The translations under genes and the position numbers were made by a program. This document shows positions 37,028 to 46,179 of a stretch of DNA of 64,000 nucleotides, piece after piece. The notes below the pieces were generated by a model. It did not search any database and was not told where the DNA came from. It worked only from the letters and a program-made list of their open reading frames with translations. The DNA lies in the NCBI RefSeq assembly GCF_900109365.1, contig NZ_FNZR01000004.1, positions 124,001 through 188,000 on the forward strand, written 5' to 3'. Numbering within the stretch: position 1 is the first letter of the stretch; each line of letters begins with the position of its first letter. This DNA comes from Parapedobacter koreensis (lineage in GTDB: Bacteria > Bacteroidota > Bacteroidia > Sphingobacteriales > Sphingobacteriaceae).

Positions 37028-37756
37028 TTAGGTGGTCATCGCTTTCAATGTTTGCGCATTGGCCGGCGCATTGGCATGTTGGTCGTTGTCAAAATAGCAA
37101 AACACATCAATGCCGGCTTCCTGCCATGTGCGGCAATGCGCCGCCCATTCCGATAGGGTGCCATCGCTATATTTTCCCTGGTATTTACCCTGCGGTCCAT
37201 GCAACCGGATGTATGCAAAATCAGCCGTTATTACTATTGGTGATAAGTGGCCCGCCAATTCATAGATACAGAAGGCGCAATTATGCCGCTCCAAGATTTC
37301 ATAGACGTTCTGGTGGTACCAACTTGGATTCCTAAATTCGAAAGTGTAGCGAGGTCCTTTGGGCAACTCCGCCAAGAAGCTTGCCAACAGGTGGGCGTCT
37401 TCTTTCAGAAAAGGGGGCAATTGAAACAAAACGGGGCCCAGCTTTTTGCCCAAAATTGATGCACGCTGTACAAAACCGACCGTATATTCCTTTACCTCGT
37501 GAAGTTTTTTAACATGTGTAATGTAGCGGTTTGCTTTGACCGCAAAAAGGAACTTATCCGGAGCTGTTGCTTTCCAATTGTGAAATGTCCGCTCGATAGG
37601 TAGCCGATAAAATGAACTATTCAGCTCTACCGTATCGAATAGTTGTGCATAATAAGACAGTTGGCCGCTATCTTTCAGCCCTTCGGGATAAAAAGTAGCT
37701 TTCCAATGCTTATAACTCCAGCCTGAAGTGCCAATATGAATGGTGCCTGCTGCCAA
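37028..37756 (-). CDS. DUF72 domain protein
   Basis: 242 residues, a TIM-barrel protein of the YecE/DUF72 family with the hallmark IGTSGWSYKHWKATFYPEGL at the N terminus, FLFAVKANRYITH in the middle and FEFRNPSWY later. The family is common; its enzyme activity has not been settled. It converges with the FRG gene. Confidence 0.92.
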   Translation of the reverse strand: MAAGTIHIGTSGWSYKHWKATFYPEGLKDSGQLSYYAQLFDTVELNSSFYRLPIERTFHNWKATAPDKFLFAVKANRYITHVKKLHEVKEYTVGFVQRASILGKKLGPVLFQLPPFLKEDAHLLASFLAELPKGPRYTFEFRNPSWYHQNVYEILERHNCAFCIYELAGHLSPIVITADFAYIRLHGPQGKYQGKYSDGTLSEWAAHCRTWQEAGIDVFCYFDNDQHANAPANAQTLKAMTT

Positions 37757-37768
37757 CCCAATTTGATT

Positions 37769-38017
37769 TTATTCGCCCTGGTTATAATGGGCAATAGCCT
37801 CTCCAAGGCGTTGCACGGTATCGGGCTGCAAATCACCCCAAAGCTGTGTCCACTCCCCGGAGGTCTCCTGCCGCAACTGGCTGATGGAGGTCTCTTTCGT
37901 GTAGCAATGGTAGATAGGCACGCCATCCGTAGTCTGCTCAGGCCGTATCGTGAGCGGCCTGTCTCCAAATTGCCCATCCGCAAGCCTGACTTCAAAGAGC
38001 TCGTCCGATTTTTCCAT
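37769..38017 (-). CDS. Small hypothetical protein
   Basis: About 82 residues from the ATG at 38017 (MEKSDELFEVRLADGQFGDRP). An upstream ATG at 38038 adds seven residues. Soluble, with several Thr/Gln residues and GEWTQLWGDLQPDTVQRLGEAI at the end. No family recognised. It lies 12 bp from the DUF72 gene in the same direction. Confidence 0.55.
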   Translation of the reverse strand: MEKSDELFEVRLADGQFGDRPLTIRPEQTTDGVPIYHCYTKETSISQLRQETSGEWTQLWGDLQPDTVQRLGEAIAHYNQGE

Positions 38018-38047
38018 GATCAACTTTGTTTTCAACACCAGCTTTCG

Positions 38048-38695
38048 TTAATTCAGTACCCCCTGTTGAAGCGCGATGCGGATGACCGTGCCAATGTCTG
38101 GAGCTCCTGTTTTCTGAAGCAGGCTTTCGCGGTATTTGAGAATCGTGCGTTTGTTGGTAAAGAGTTGATAGGCAATTTCTTGATTAGAATAACCTTCTAA
38201 TATGAGCTTGAGGATTTGCTCCTCTCGTGGAGAAAATGCAACAGCTTGGCCTTTTCTCCCAAAGTCCACAGCTGCCATGGATTCCAGTACCTTCAGGTAT
38301 AATGCTGTACAGATATAGGTATTGCCTGAGAGGATGTGCTTGATGGCAAAGACCAATTCATCCTTGTTGGCTTCGTTCACGATATAGCCATCTGCGCCGG
38401 ATTTCATCAAACTCAGGATATCCTCATCGTATTCAATTCCCGATAAGACCAGAACCTTGATGTGTGGGGCGATTTTTTTCAACGTAGCCAGATACTTTTG
38501 ATCATCTTCCAAAAAAACATGGTCGATGACCAACAGGTTTGTTGCCGGCCTGGTTGACAGCGCTGGTATAATATCCTCCCGTTTGGAAACAATTTCCGCA
38601 AAAGTAAAATCGGGCTCTTGATCCAAAAGTGCGATAATGCCGTCACGGGCGAGTGTCTGAGGTGAGGCCCAAATGATTTTTGCTGAATTTTCCAT
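38048..38695 (-). CDS. LuxR/NarL-type response regulator
   Basis: 215 residues from the ATG at 38695 (MENSAKIIWASPQTLARDG); a TTG at 38710 is possible. The receiver has its acceptor Asp in LLVIDHVFLEDD, though the N-terminal acidic pair is missing (IIWASPQTLARD), so phosphorylation may be weak or absent. The DNA-binding domain has the GerE/LuxR helix-turn-helix FSPREEQILKLILEGYSNQEIAYQLF. No cognate kinase is adjacent. Confidence 0.88.
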   Translation of the reverse strand: MENSAKIIWASPQTLARDGIIALLDQEPDFTFAEIVSKREDIIPALSTRPATNLLVIDHVFLEDDQKYLATLKKIAPHIKVLVLSGIEYDEDILSLMKSGADGYIVNEANKDELVFAIKHILSGNTYICTALYLKVLESMAAVDFGRKGQAVAFSPREEQILKLILEGYSNQEIAYQLFTNKRTILKYRESLLQKTGAPDIGTVIRIALQQGVLN

Positions 38696-39144
38696 AATCT
38701 TAACCTTCAATCTTTTAAACTTGGTTTAAACCTTCTTCTTAATCGTAGAGGTATACGTTTCAACCGTTGGAAAGGTTTTAGTTTTTTTAACATACTTTCC
38801 CATAGCCGACAGGAAGTATGCTTTTTAGTACATCGGAGAATGGCGAACTAAACTATCCCAAAAACAAGCCAAGCGTTTTCAGACGTTGGTCTGATGCTTA
38901 TAATGACGATGGTTGTTTGTAGTAACGTGCAGTATTTAAGTGTGTTGCTGATTAATGAACTGATAAGTATGAAAAAACTATGGCCATAAATGGTGGCATG
39001 GTATGCCGCTTGAGTCGTGTACGCTGTTGGATTTTGATTATCCTTCATCTTATGTATGCAATATCGTACGGTGTTCGCAAAGGGGTAATACATACAAGTG
39101 TTTCCAGGTACAAGTGTTCTGAAAGGTTTAACGGAAAAAAGCAA
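38696..39144. other. 449-bp divergent intergenic region
   Basis: This space lies between the LuxR-type regulator and the glycosyltransferase cluster and must contain both their control regions. It is AT-rich; I found no clear gene and no unambiguous TAnnTTTG element. An open frame continues upstream from 39145 but does not look protein-coding. Confidence 0.5.
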
Positions 39145-40125
39145 ATGAATAAAAGCAAGAGGCGATTACGGATTTTTACATGGCATATACACGGAAGCTA
39201 CTTGTATTACTTATCGCAAGGAAATTATGACCTCTATATTCCGGTAAATGATGGACGCACAGCAGGGTATTGCGGGCGGGGTACCACGTTTCCGTTTGGT
39301 CTGAATGTGCATGAAGTGGATATTGAAGAGGTGCAGACGCTTGATCTCGATCTCATTCTGTTCCAGACGATAAACAATTATGAGCGGGACCAATACGAAG
39401 TGTTGTCAACCGACCAGCGCAAATTACCGAAAATCTTTCTTCAACATGATCCGCCCTGGGGGCATCCCACGGATAGTAAACACGTCGCTTATGGAAGTGA
39501 TGTCACCTTGGTGCATGTGACCCACTTCAATAAGCTGATGTGGGACAATGGCAAGCTGGACACACGCGTTATTGAACACGGCGTCGTTGATCAGGGGCAT
39601 ACGTACAGTGGCGGGCTGAGAAAGGGCTTGGTGGTCATCAACAACCTGCCCAAGCGCGGCCGCATGCTGGGTTTCGATCTTTTTCTCGAATTGCGCAAGT
39701 ACGTTCCGCTTGATTTGGTGGGGATGGGTACCGAGCCATATGGACTATCCGAAGTGTTGCATACCCAATTGCCGGCTTTCGCGGGCAGATACCGGTTTTT
39801 TTTCAACCCAATCCGTTACACCAGCATGGGATTGGCCGTATGTGAGGCCATGACCTACGGAATGCCCATCATCGGCCTAGCCACCACGGAAATGGGGCGG
39901 CATGTCCGGGATGGATTTAACGGTTTTTTGGATCTTGATCCCCTACAACTGGTAGACAAGATGAGATTTTTGCTGGAAAACCAAGATTTCGCGAAAACGA
40001 TGGGCACCAATGCCCGGCGCTATGCGCTGGAACGGTTCGGTATTCAGCGGTTTGTACAAGAATGGGCGACGCTGTTTCACCAAGTCGCCGAAAGGCGTGT
40101 ATTCACAAAAACATATAGCTACTAA
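39145..40125 (+). CDS. Glycosyltransferase, GT-B fold
   Basis: 326 residues from the ATG at 39145 (MNKSKRRLRIFTWHIHGSYLYYL). The C-terminal half has the GT4-like nucleotide-sugar site: SMGLAVCEAMTYGMPIIGLATTEMG and DGFNGFLDLDP. The N-terminal half holds HIHGSYLYYLSQG and a QHDPPWGHPT motif. It is the first gene of the rightward glycan cluster, with ten bases between its stop and the next start. Donor and acceptor unknown. Confidence 0.82.
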   Translation: MNKSKRRLRIFTWHIHGSYLYYLSQGNYDLYIPVNDGRTAGYCGRGTTFPFGLNVHEVDIEEVQTLDLDLILFQTINNYERDQYEVLSTDQRKLPKIFLQHDPPWGHPTDSKHVAYGSDVTLVHVTHFNKLMWDNGKLDTRVIEHGVVDQGHTYSGGLRKGLVVINNLPKRGRMLGFDLFLELRKYVPLDLVGMGTEPYGLSEVLHTQLPAFAGRYRFFFNPIRYTSMGLAVCEAMTYGMPIIGLATTEMGRHVRDGFNGFLDLDPLQLVDKMRFLLENQDFAKTMGTNARRYALERFGIQRFVQEWATLFHQVAERRVFTKTYSY

Positions 40126-40135
40126 AAAACGCATC

Positions 40136-42076
40136 ATGAACAAGACTATCGCATTAATCAGTGAACACGCCTCACCGCTGGCCATGCTCGGCGGTGTGGA
40201 TAGTGGCGGGCAGAATATTTACGTAGGCGAACTTGCACGGCAACTGGCGACTCTGGGGTATACCGTTGATGTTTTCACCAGAAGGGATGACCCAAAGCTA
40301 CCCATTGAAGTGCAATGGCTTCCAGATGTGCGGATCGTGCACATCGAAGCGGGGCCGCCCAAGCAATTGCCAAAAGAAACACTGTTTCAATATATGGATG
40401 CCTTTACGGAATCGATGGAAGCCTTCATGACGAGACAGCCAAAGCGGTACACCTTGTTGCACGCTAATTTCTGGATGTCGGGCTATGTGGCCATGAAACT
40501 CAAGGAACGCTTGGGCATTCCCTTTGTTGTTACCTTCCATGCCTTGGGCAAGGTAAGGCTGATGCACCAGCGGGAAACGGACAAATTTCCGGTGGAACGC
40601 TGCGATGTGGAATCCCAAATCATGCAAGCCGCAGATGGCATCATTGCCGAATGCCCGCAAGATGAAGCGGATTTGATCCAATTGTACCAAGCTGACGCAG
40701 ACAAAATTACCATGGTACCCTGTGGCTTTAGTCCGCATGAATTCCACCCGATAGACAAGGCATATGCCCGGATGTTGTTGGATTTGCATCCCACGCGTAA
40801 GATCATTCTGCAATTGGGCAGGATGGTGCCTCGCAAAGGCATTGATACCGTTATCCAGGCATTAGCCCAATTGCGGGGAAGCGCTATAGATGCCCAACTG
40901 GTCATTGTGGGGGGCGAATATGAGAAGCCGCATCTCCATGCAGACGTAGAGTACAGGCGGCTGATGGAGATGGCCAGCGTGTTGGACGTAGCGGACGCCA
41001 TATCATTTGAGGGCCGGAAAAACAGGGAACAACTAAAATATTTTTATTCCGCGGCCGACGTATTTGTCTCTACACCTTGGTATGAACCTTTTGGCATCAC
41101 GCCGCTGGAAGCCATGGCGTGTGGTACGCCGGTAATTGGTGCCAAGGTGGGTGGAATCCAATACAGTGTAGCCAATGGCAAGACCGGTTTTTTGGTGAGG
41201 CCTAAAGATCCGGAGGCCCTTGCCCGCAAACTCGAACTCGTGCTCAAAAACGACGACTTGCGGATATACATGCAGCACAATGCAATAAAACGTGTGAATG
41301 AATGCTTTACGTGGAAGAAGGTAGCACAGCAGATGGATGAAGTCTACCGGGGTCTCACCGCAGCGCAGTTGGACAATGCCAATGACGACAAGCAGGTCAT
41401 TGCCGGGGCCTTTCAGGAGGCAGCTGATATTTTCCGGCTGTCGGCAGATAGTCTTACGGATACTGTATTGCGTGCAGGAAAAATGTTGGCAAAAACGTTT
41501 GCAAAAGGCGGTAAAGTGCTGGTCTGCGGCAATGGCGGCAGTGCAGCTGAAAGCCTTCATTTCTCCGCGGAATTGTTGGGGCGGTTTGAGTTGCCGAATC
41601 GCGTGGGGCTGCCTGTCATTTCCTTGATGGCCGACGCTGCGATGCTTACGGCGTGGTCCAACGACGTCGGCTTTGACGATATCTTTGCCCGCGAGGTGGA
41701 GGCATACGGCCGTCCGGGTGATGTCTTGATGTGCCTGAGCACCAGCGGCAACTCACCCAATATTTTGGAGGCGATGGACAAGGCTAAGCAATTGGGAATG
41801 GTTTGCGTAGCACTCCTGGGTAACGATGGCGGCCGGGCCGCGGCCAAGGGCGACATCAACCTCGTCGTGCCTTCCAGCAGCACCCAACGGATTCAAGAAC
41901 TGCACCTTCATATCATCCACCTGCTTTGCACCATCGTGGAGCAAAAGCTGGAGGATTATTCGGCAAAGCACCAAGCTTCCGGATTGTCGTCATTGATCCA
42001 AGCCGTCGATTTGCCTTATCAGCAAAATGGAAAAGCAAAACACCATGCCAAACAAAAAAGCCATATTTTTGGATAA
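40136..42076 (+). CDS. Fusion of a GT4 glycosyltransferase and a phosphoheptose isomerase-like SIS domain
   Basis: 646 residues from the ATG at 40136 (MNKTIALISEHASPLAMLGG). Residues 1-425 form a GT-B glycosyltransferase (GGVDSGGQNIYVGELARQLATLGY; LGRMVPRKGIDTVIQAL; PWYEPFGITPLEAMACGTPVIG). Residues 440-625 form a SIS domain like GmhA: VCGNGGSAAESLHFSAELLGRFE and CLSTSGNSPNILEAM. GmhA converts sedoheptulose 7-phosphate to D-glycero-D-manno-heptose 7-phosphate. GmhB and HldE genes follow directly, so the fused isomerase is very likely the missing first step of this heptose pathway, joined to a transferase. Confidence 0.9.
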   Translation: MNKTIALISEHASPLAMLGGVDSGGQNIYVGELARQLATLGYTVDVFTRRDDPKLPIEVQWLPDVRIVHIEAGPPKQLPKETLFQYMDAFTESMEAFMTRQPKRYTLLHANFWMSGYVAMKLKERLGIPFVVTFHALGKVRLMHQRETDKFPVERCDVESQIMQAADGIIAECPQDEADLIQLYQADADKITMVPCGFSPHEFHPIDKAYARMLLDLHPTRKIILQLGRMVPRKGIDTVIQALAQLRGSAIDAQLVIVGGEYEKPHLHADVEYRRLMEMASVLDVADAISFEGRKNREQLKYFYSAADVFVSTPWYEPFGITPLEAMACGTPVIGAKVGGIQYSVANGKTGFLVRPKDPEALARKLELVLKNDDLRIYMQHNAIKRVNECFTWKKVAQQMDEVYRGLTAAQLDNANDDKQVIAGAFQEAADIFRLSADSLTDTVLRAGKMLAKTFAKGGKVLVCGNGGSAAESLHFSAELLGRFELPNRVGLPVISLMADAAMLTAWSNDVGFDDIFAREVEAYGRPGDVLMCLSTSGNSPNILEAMDKAKQLGMVCVALLGNDGGRAAAKGDINLVVPSSSTQRIQELHLHIIHLLCTIVEQKLEDYSAKHQASGLSSLIQAVDLPYQQNGKAKHHAKQKSHIFG

Positions 42077-42611
42077 GGATGGAACCTTGATACGGGACGT
42101 CCCTTATAATGCCGATCCCAGCAAAATGGAGCTGTTGGCCGGTGTGGCAGACGGTCTGCGGCAGCTTAGTACCCTGGGTTATACCTTTTTTGTCGTGACC
42201 AATCAGGCCGGGGTAGCAAAAGGTTATTTCAGGGAGGAAGCACTCGCCGGTGTGGAGGACAGATTGCAGCAACTGCTCAGCGACAGTGGCGTGACATTAG
42301 CAGGCTTCTACTATTGCCCCCATCATCCCGAGGGCGCTGTACAGGCATACACAAAGCGATGTCATTGTCGCAAGCCGATGCCTGGCCTGCTATTGGAGGC
42401 CGCAGTCATGTACGGTATCAGCCTTGGTGACTCTTGGATGGTGGGCGATATCCTCGATGATGTAGAAGCAGGCAACCGGGCAGGCTGCAAAACGGTGCTC
42501 ATTGACGAACTCCGGCATGAGCGGAAAAAGCCGTTAGACGGATACCGCCATCCTGCATATATCGCTGATAATTTCAGCGAAGCAGCAAATTTAATCCTAA
42601 AAAACACCTGA
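42027..42611 (+). CDS. gmhB: D-glycero-beta-D-manno-heptose 1,7-bisphosphate 7-phosphatase
   Basis: 194 residues (or 188 from the ATG at 42045), HAD-IIIA family. The nucleophile Asp is in IFLDKDGTLIRD, the second motif in VVTNQAGVAKGY, zinc-binding Cys/His in CPHHPEGAV...RCHCRKP, and the last Asp pair in MVGDILDDVEAG. It removes the 7-phosphate of heptose bisphosphate. It overlaps the end of the fused isomerase gene by about 50 bp and ends one base before hldE, which suggests coupled translation. Confidence 0.95.
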   Translation: MEKQNTMPNKKAIFLDKDGTLIRDVPYNADPSKMELLAGVADGLRQLSTLGYTFFVVTNQAGVAKGYFREEALAGVEDRLQQLLSDSGVTLAGFYYCPHHPEGAVQAYTKRCHCRKPMPGLLLEAAVMYGISLGDSWMVGDILDDVEAGNRAGCKTVLIDELRHERKKPLDGYRHPAYIADNFSEAANLILKNT

Positions 42612-42612
42612 C

Positions 42613-44100
42613 ATGGAAACCCATAACTGGCAGTTCGCCGCACAATTTGAGCAGAAGACAATTCTGGTGATTGGCGATTTTATCATTGATAAATACATCG
42701 CAGGAGGCAGTACACGGCTATCGCCTGAAGCGCCGGTACCGGTGGTAGATATTCAATCCGACCGATGGGTGCTGGGCGGTGCGGCTAATGTAGCTGCAAA
42801 CCTTAGTGCGCTGGGTGCGCAAGTGATTTTTTGTTCGGTGATTGGTGATGACGCAGATGCCGACCGTGCATGTGCCTTGGCATCCGAAAGCGGAGTTTCG
42901 CCCGATTGCCTTATCCGGGAAAAGGCCCGATCTACATTGGTCAAAACCCGGATATTGGCCGATGGCCATCCATTGGTCCGGCTTGATAGGGGCGATGATA
43001 CAGCGATTTCCCAATCGTCGGCGCGACAGCTTATCGATCATTTGCAACGGCATTTTGATGCGTGCGACGGCGTGGTTATCGCCGATTACCACAAGGGAGT
43101 GGTGACACCTGCTATCATCGACAGCCTTATTCAACTGAAGCAAAAGCAGCCTAAATTCATCGCGGTGGATTCCAAGCGGCTACCGCTTTTTCGGGAATTG
43201 GTGCCTACTTTGGTGAAGCCCAACTATGCGGAAGCGGTGCAGCTTCTTGGCCACGAAAGCAGTACAAAAGACCGGAGGGTTTTGCTCGAAGCATGCGGCG
43301 ATGACCTCTATCAAAAAACCGGCGCACAGTGGACGGTACTCACGTTGGATAAGGACGGCTCGCTCTGGTTTGAAAACGGAAAACTGGTTTTCCACATCGG
43401 CGCGATTCCGGTAGCTACCCCGCATGTATGCGGGGCCGGGGATACGTTTGTCAGTGCCTGTACCCTGGCGTTGCTCTCCGGCGCCGATGCCAGGAGGGCC
43501 GGGGCCTTGGCTACTGCGGCGGCCACCGTGGCGATTGAAAAGGAAGCCACATCGCTATGCACGCGCCTGGAACTTTTGGCCAAGCTGGACAACGAACAGA
43601 AGCTGGTGACTTCAATGAAGCACCTGCAGGAAATCCGCGCTTACTACAAAAGCATGGGGCGTCGTATCGTGTTTACCAACGGTTGTTTTGATATCCTGCA
43701 CAGCGGCCATGTCAATTACCTGAAACAAGCAAAAAAACTTGGCGATATACTCATCGTCGGGGTCAATGACGACGATAGCATCCGAAGACTCAAAGGCCCG
43801 GAAAGACCTATCAATGGGGTCGCCGATCGGCTGTCTGTCTTAGCGGGCCTGGGTTGTATAGACCATTTAGTCGTCTTCGGGAATCCGGAAGATGATACGC
43901 CTGCTGCGCTTATTGGGGTGTTGGCTCCTGATGTTTTCGTCAAAGGTGGCGATTATCAAGTAGCAGAGTTGCCGGAAGCAAAGTTGGTGGAGTCACTCGG
44001 TGGTGTGGTACAATTGATTCCACTGACGGCCGACCGATCGACCACGCAACTGATTCGGCGCATCTATGAACATACGCATGTAAAAAGTGCTATCATATGA
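42613..44100 (+). CDS. hldE: Bifunctional heptose 7-phosphate kinase / heptose 1-phosphate adenylyltransferase
   Basis: 495 residues. An N-terminal ribokinase-fold kinase (RfaE domain I, about 10-320: GDFIIDKYIAGGSTRLSPEAPVPV and the GAGDTF motif at CGAGDTFVSAC) is fused to a C-terminal nucleotidyltransferase (about 345-490) with HSGHVNYLKQAKKLGD (HxGH) and KGGDY motifs. The two activities add the 1-phosphate and then AMP to give ADP-D-glycero-D-manno-heptose. Both catalytic motifs are intact. It completes the heptose set with the SIS fusion and gmhB. Confidence 0.96.
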   Translation: METHNWQFAAQFEQKTILVIGDFIIDKYIAGGSTRLSPEAPVPVVDIQSDRWVLGGAANVAANLSALGAQVIFCSVIGDDADADRACALASESGVSPDCLIREKARSTLVKTRILADGHPLVRLDRGDDTAISQSSARQLIDHLQRHFDACDGVVIADYHKGVVTPAIIDSLIQLKQKQPKFIAVDSKRLPLFRELVPTLVKPNYAEAVQLLGHESSTKDRRVLLEACGDDLYQKTGAQWTVLTLDKDGSLWFENGKLVFHIGAIPVATPHVCGAGDTFVSACTLALLSGADARRAGALATAAATVAIEKEATSLCTRLELLAKLDNEQKLVTSMKHLQEIRAYYKSMGRRIVFTNGCFDILHSGHVNYLKQAKKLGDILIVGVNDDDSIRRLKGPERPINGVADRLSVLAGLGCIDHLVVFGNPEDDTPAALIGVLAPDVFVKGGDYQVAELPEAKLVESLGGVVQLIPLTADRSTTQLIRRIYEHTHVKSAII

Positions 44101-44106
44101 CGGCTC

Positions 44107-45210
44107 ATGAATAATTGGAACAACTGTAAAAACCTGCTGGTCGTGCGTCCGGACAATATCGGCGATGTGCTGATGAGCAGTCCGGCGATTCGTGCGATAA
44201 AGCGGAACTTTGGAAGCAAGATTACCTTGCTAACGTCCGAAGCAGGCGCGGCGGGCGCAACGCTATTGCCCGAAGTGGACGAGACGCTGGTGGCCAACTT
44301 TCCCTGGGTGAAGCACACTTCATCTATCTCGCCAGCCTACCTGGATAAGTTGGCCTTACAACTGAAAAAGGCCGCCTTTGACGGCTGCATCATCTTTACC
44401 GTATACAGCCAGAATCCATTGCCTACGGCCATGCTGGCCTGGGCGGCAGGCATTCCGCGCAGGCTAGCCTATTGCCGCGAAAATCCCTATCAACTGCTGA
44501 CGCAATGGGTGCCCGATGACGAGCCTTACTCCCGAGTCAGGCATCAGGTCGTACGGGATTTGGATTTAGTGGAGCGGATAGGCGCTTATTCCAATGACGA
44601 TCGGATCACCATTGCCGTGCCTACAGGGGCCGACAGCCTGGTAATGGCCAAGCTGGCCCATATTGGTGTGGATGTAAGGCGTCCATTTGTGATTTTCCAT
44701 GCTGGAGTGAGTGAGCCCAAAAGGGCCTTCCCGACCGAACGCTGGGCGGTGCTGGCACAACGTTTTCTGGCTACGCATCCTACACAGCAAATTTTATTTA
44801 CAGGCAGCGCCGGAGAGCGAACGCTGACCGATCACTTGCACCAGGCTTGCGGAGCAGGTACATTTTCCGTCGGCGGCTTGCTGGATATCGTGGAATTTGC
44901 GGCCGCCATCCGGCAGGCAGCCCTTGTCGTATCCGTCAATACGGCCACCATCCATTTGGCGGCAGCTTTGGGAAGGCCACTGGTTGTATTGTATGCGTGT
45001 ACCAATCCGCAGCATACGCCATGGCGTTGCTTGCATACGCTATTCTCCTATAGCATTACGGATGATGGCCTCCGGAGCCGGAATGAAGTGATACGTTATG
45101 TGGATCGTTCCTTATACCGTGAGCAGGTAAACCTGCCCACCATTGACGACATCTTAAACGCTATCGAGGTAATGCTCGATAGCCAAGGGGAGCGTCAGCT
45201 TGCTTACTAA
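44107..45210 (+). CDS. Glycosyltransferase family 9 (heptosyltransferase-like)
   Basis: 367 residues with the GT9 layout: NLLVVRPDNIGDVLMSSPAIRAIKR at the N terminus and FSVGGLLDIVEFAAAIRQAALVVSVNTATIHLAAALGRPLVVLY near the C terminus. The family moves heptose from ADP-heptose to lipid A-type cores. It lies six bases after hldE, so the donor is made by the genes just upstream. Its 3' end overlaps the next gene on the other strand by 57 bp. Confidence 0.92.
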   Translation: MNNWNNCKNLLVVRPDNIGDVLMSSPAIRAIKRNFGSKITLLTSEAGAAGATLLPEVDETLVANFPWVKHTSSISPAYLDKLALQLKKAAFDGCIIFTVYSQNPLPTAMLAWAAGIPRRLAYCRENPYQLLTQWVPDDEPYSRVRHQVVRDLDLVERIGAYSNDDRITIAVPTGADSLVMAKLAHIGVDVRRPFVIFHAGVSEPKRAFPTERWAVLAQRFLATHPTQQILFTGSAGERTLTDHLHQACGAGTFSVGGLLDIVEFAAAIRQAALVVSVNTATIHLAAALGRPLVVLYACTNPQHTPWRCLHTLFSYSITDDGLRSRNEVIRYVDRSLYREQVNLPTIDDILNAIEVMLDSQGERQLAY

Positions 45211-46167
45211 GGTGTCTTCCACCAGTCGCAGGTCGGGCGTCTGAATCCAGTCAATCGTCACCAAAGCAGACTTATTTATCGGCCGCCACCGGCTCGGCTC
45301 CCCATCCATGCTGATGATGACGCCTGGCGTTCCTAAGGCTGAAGCCAAGTGTGATGTCCCCGTGCAATTTGATAAGATGGCTTTGGCCTGTTTGATGAGT
45401 ACGGCCAATGCACCTAATGATGTCTTTCCTGCCGCAATAATCGGTGTATAATGCATCAGCTGTGCCACTTGTGTGACGGTGGGTATCTCGTCGGCCGTGC
45501 CAGTGATGACTACTTCATAGCCAAGTGCTGCACACTTATCGGCCATATTGGCAAAAGCCACCGGGGGCCACTGCCGCCACGCCGCCCTGCTCCCCGGATG
45601 GATACAGACATACTCGCCGGGCTGTATCGGTAGACCAAGGGTTTCAAAAGCTGCATAATCCTCCTCGGTAACGGGAAATTCCAAGTCCAGCCCTTGGTGT
45701 GGAATGCCAAGGTGCTGCATCAGCAACAAATGCCGGCACACTTCATGCACATGCGAGGGGTAAGGAATGAAGAACTCACCGGGCGGGCGGTAGCTGGCCT
45801 CGGTATAAAATCCTGCGGTATATGTGGCACCAAACAGCTCGACCAGGGGATTGACCAGTGTGCCGTCGCCTTGCATCTGCAGTGCCAAATCGAATTTCCC
45901 GGCTTGCATGCGTGCAAGGAAATGAGGCATATCCTGTACAGTATAAGGCTGTTCGGGAAGACCGGGATAGCCGGGAAAGCGCTCAAACGCATCAAAATAC
46001 ATCGGAAAGCGTTGCACCAGTTGCTCTGCCCAAGGCAGTCCCACGAGCGTAATGGATGCTTGCGGCAGGTGACGACGCAGGGCCCGTATGGCCGGTATGA
46101 AGCACAGGAGGTCACCCAATTGCAGGGCGCGGAAAATTGCTATTTTATTGATTTTTTCAAGTTGCAT
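45154..46167 (-). CDS. Glycosyltransferase family 9, second copy
   Basis: 337 residues, same family as the convergent neighbour: IFRALQLGDLLCFIPAIRALRRHLP at the start, HPGSRAAWRQWPP in the middle and AKAILSNCTGTSHLASALGTPGVIISM near the end. It is probably a second heptosyltransferase or a related ADP-sugar transferase. It leads into the leftward set that also includes the GT2 and carbamoyltransferase genes upstream. Confidence 0.9.
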   Translation of the reverse strand: MQLEKINKIAIFRALQLGDLLCFIPAIRALRRHLPQASITLVGLPWAEQLVQRFPMYFDAFERFPGYPGLPEQPYTVQDMPHFLARMQAGKFDLALQMQGDGTLVNPLVELFGATYTAGFYTEASYRPPGEFFIPYPSHVHEVCRHLLLMQHLGIPHQGLDLEFPVTEEDYAAFETLGLPIQPGEYVCIHPGSRAAWRQWPPVAFANMADKCAALGYEVVITGTADEIPTVTQVAQLMHYTPIIAAGKTSLGALAVLIKQAKAILSNCTGTSHLASALGTPGVIISMDGEPSRWRPINKSALVTIDWIQTPDLRLVEDTLVSKLTLPLAIEHYLDSV

Positions 46168-46179
46168 AGCTGTTAGGGA

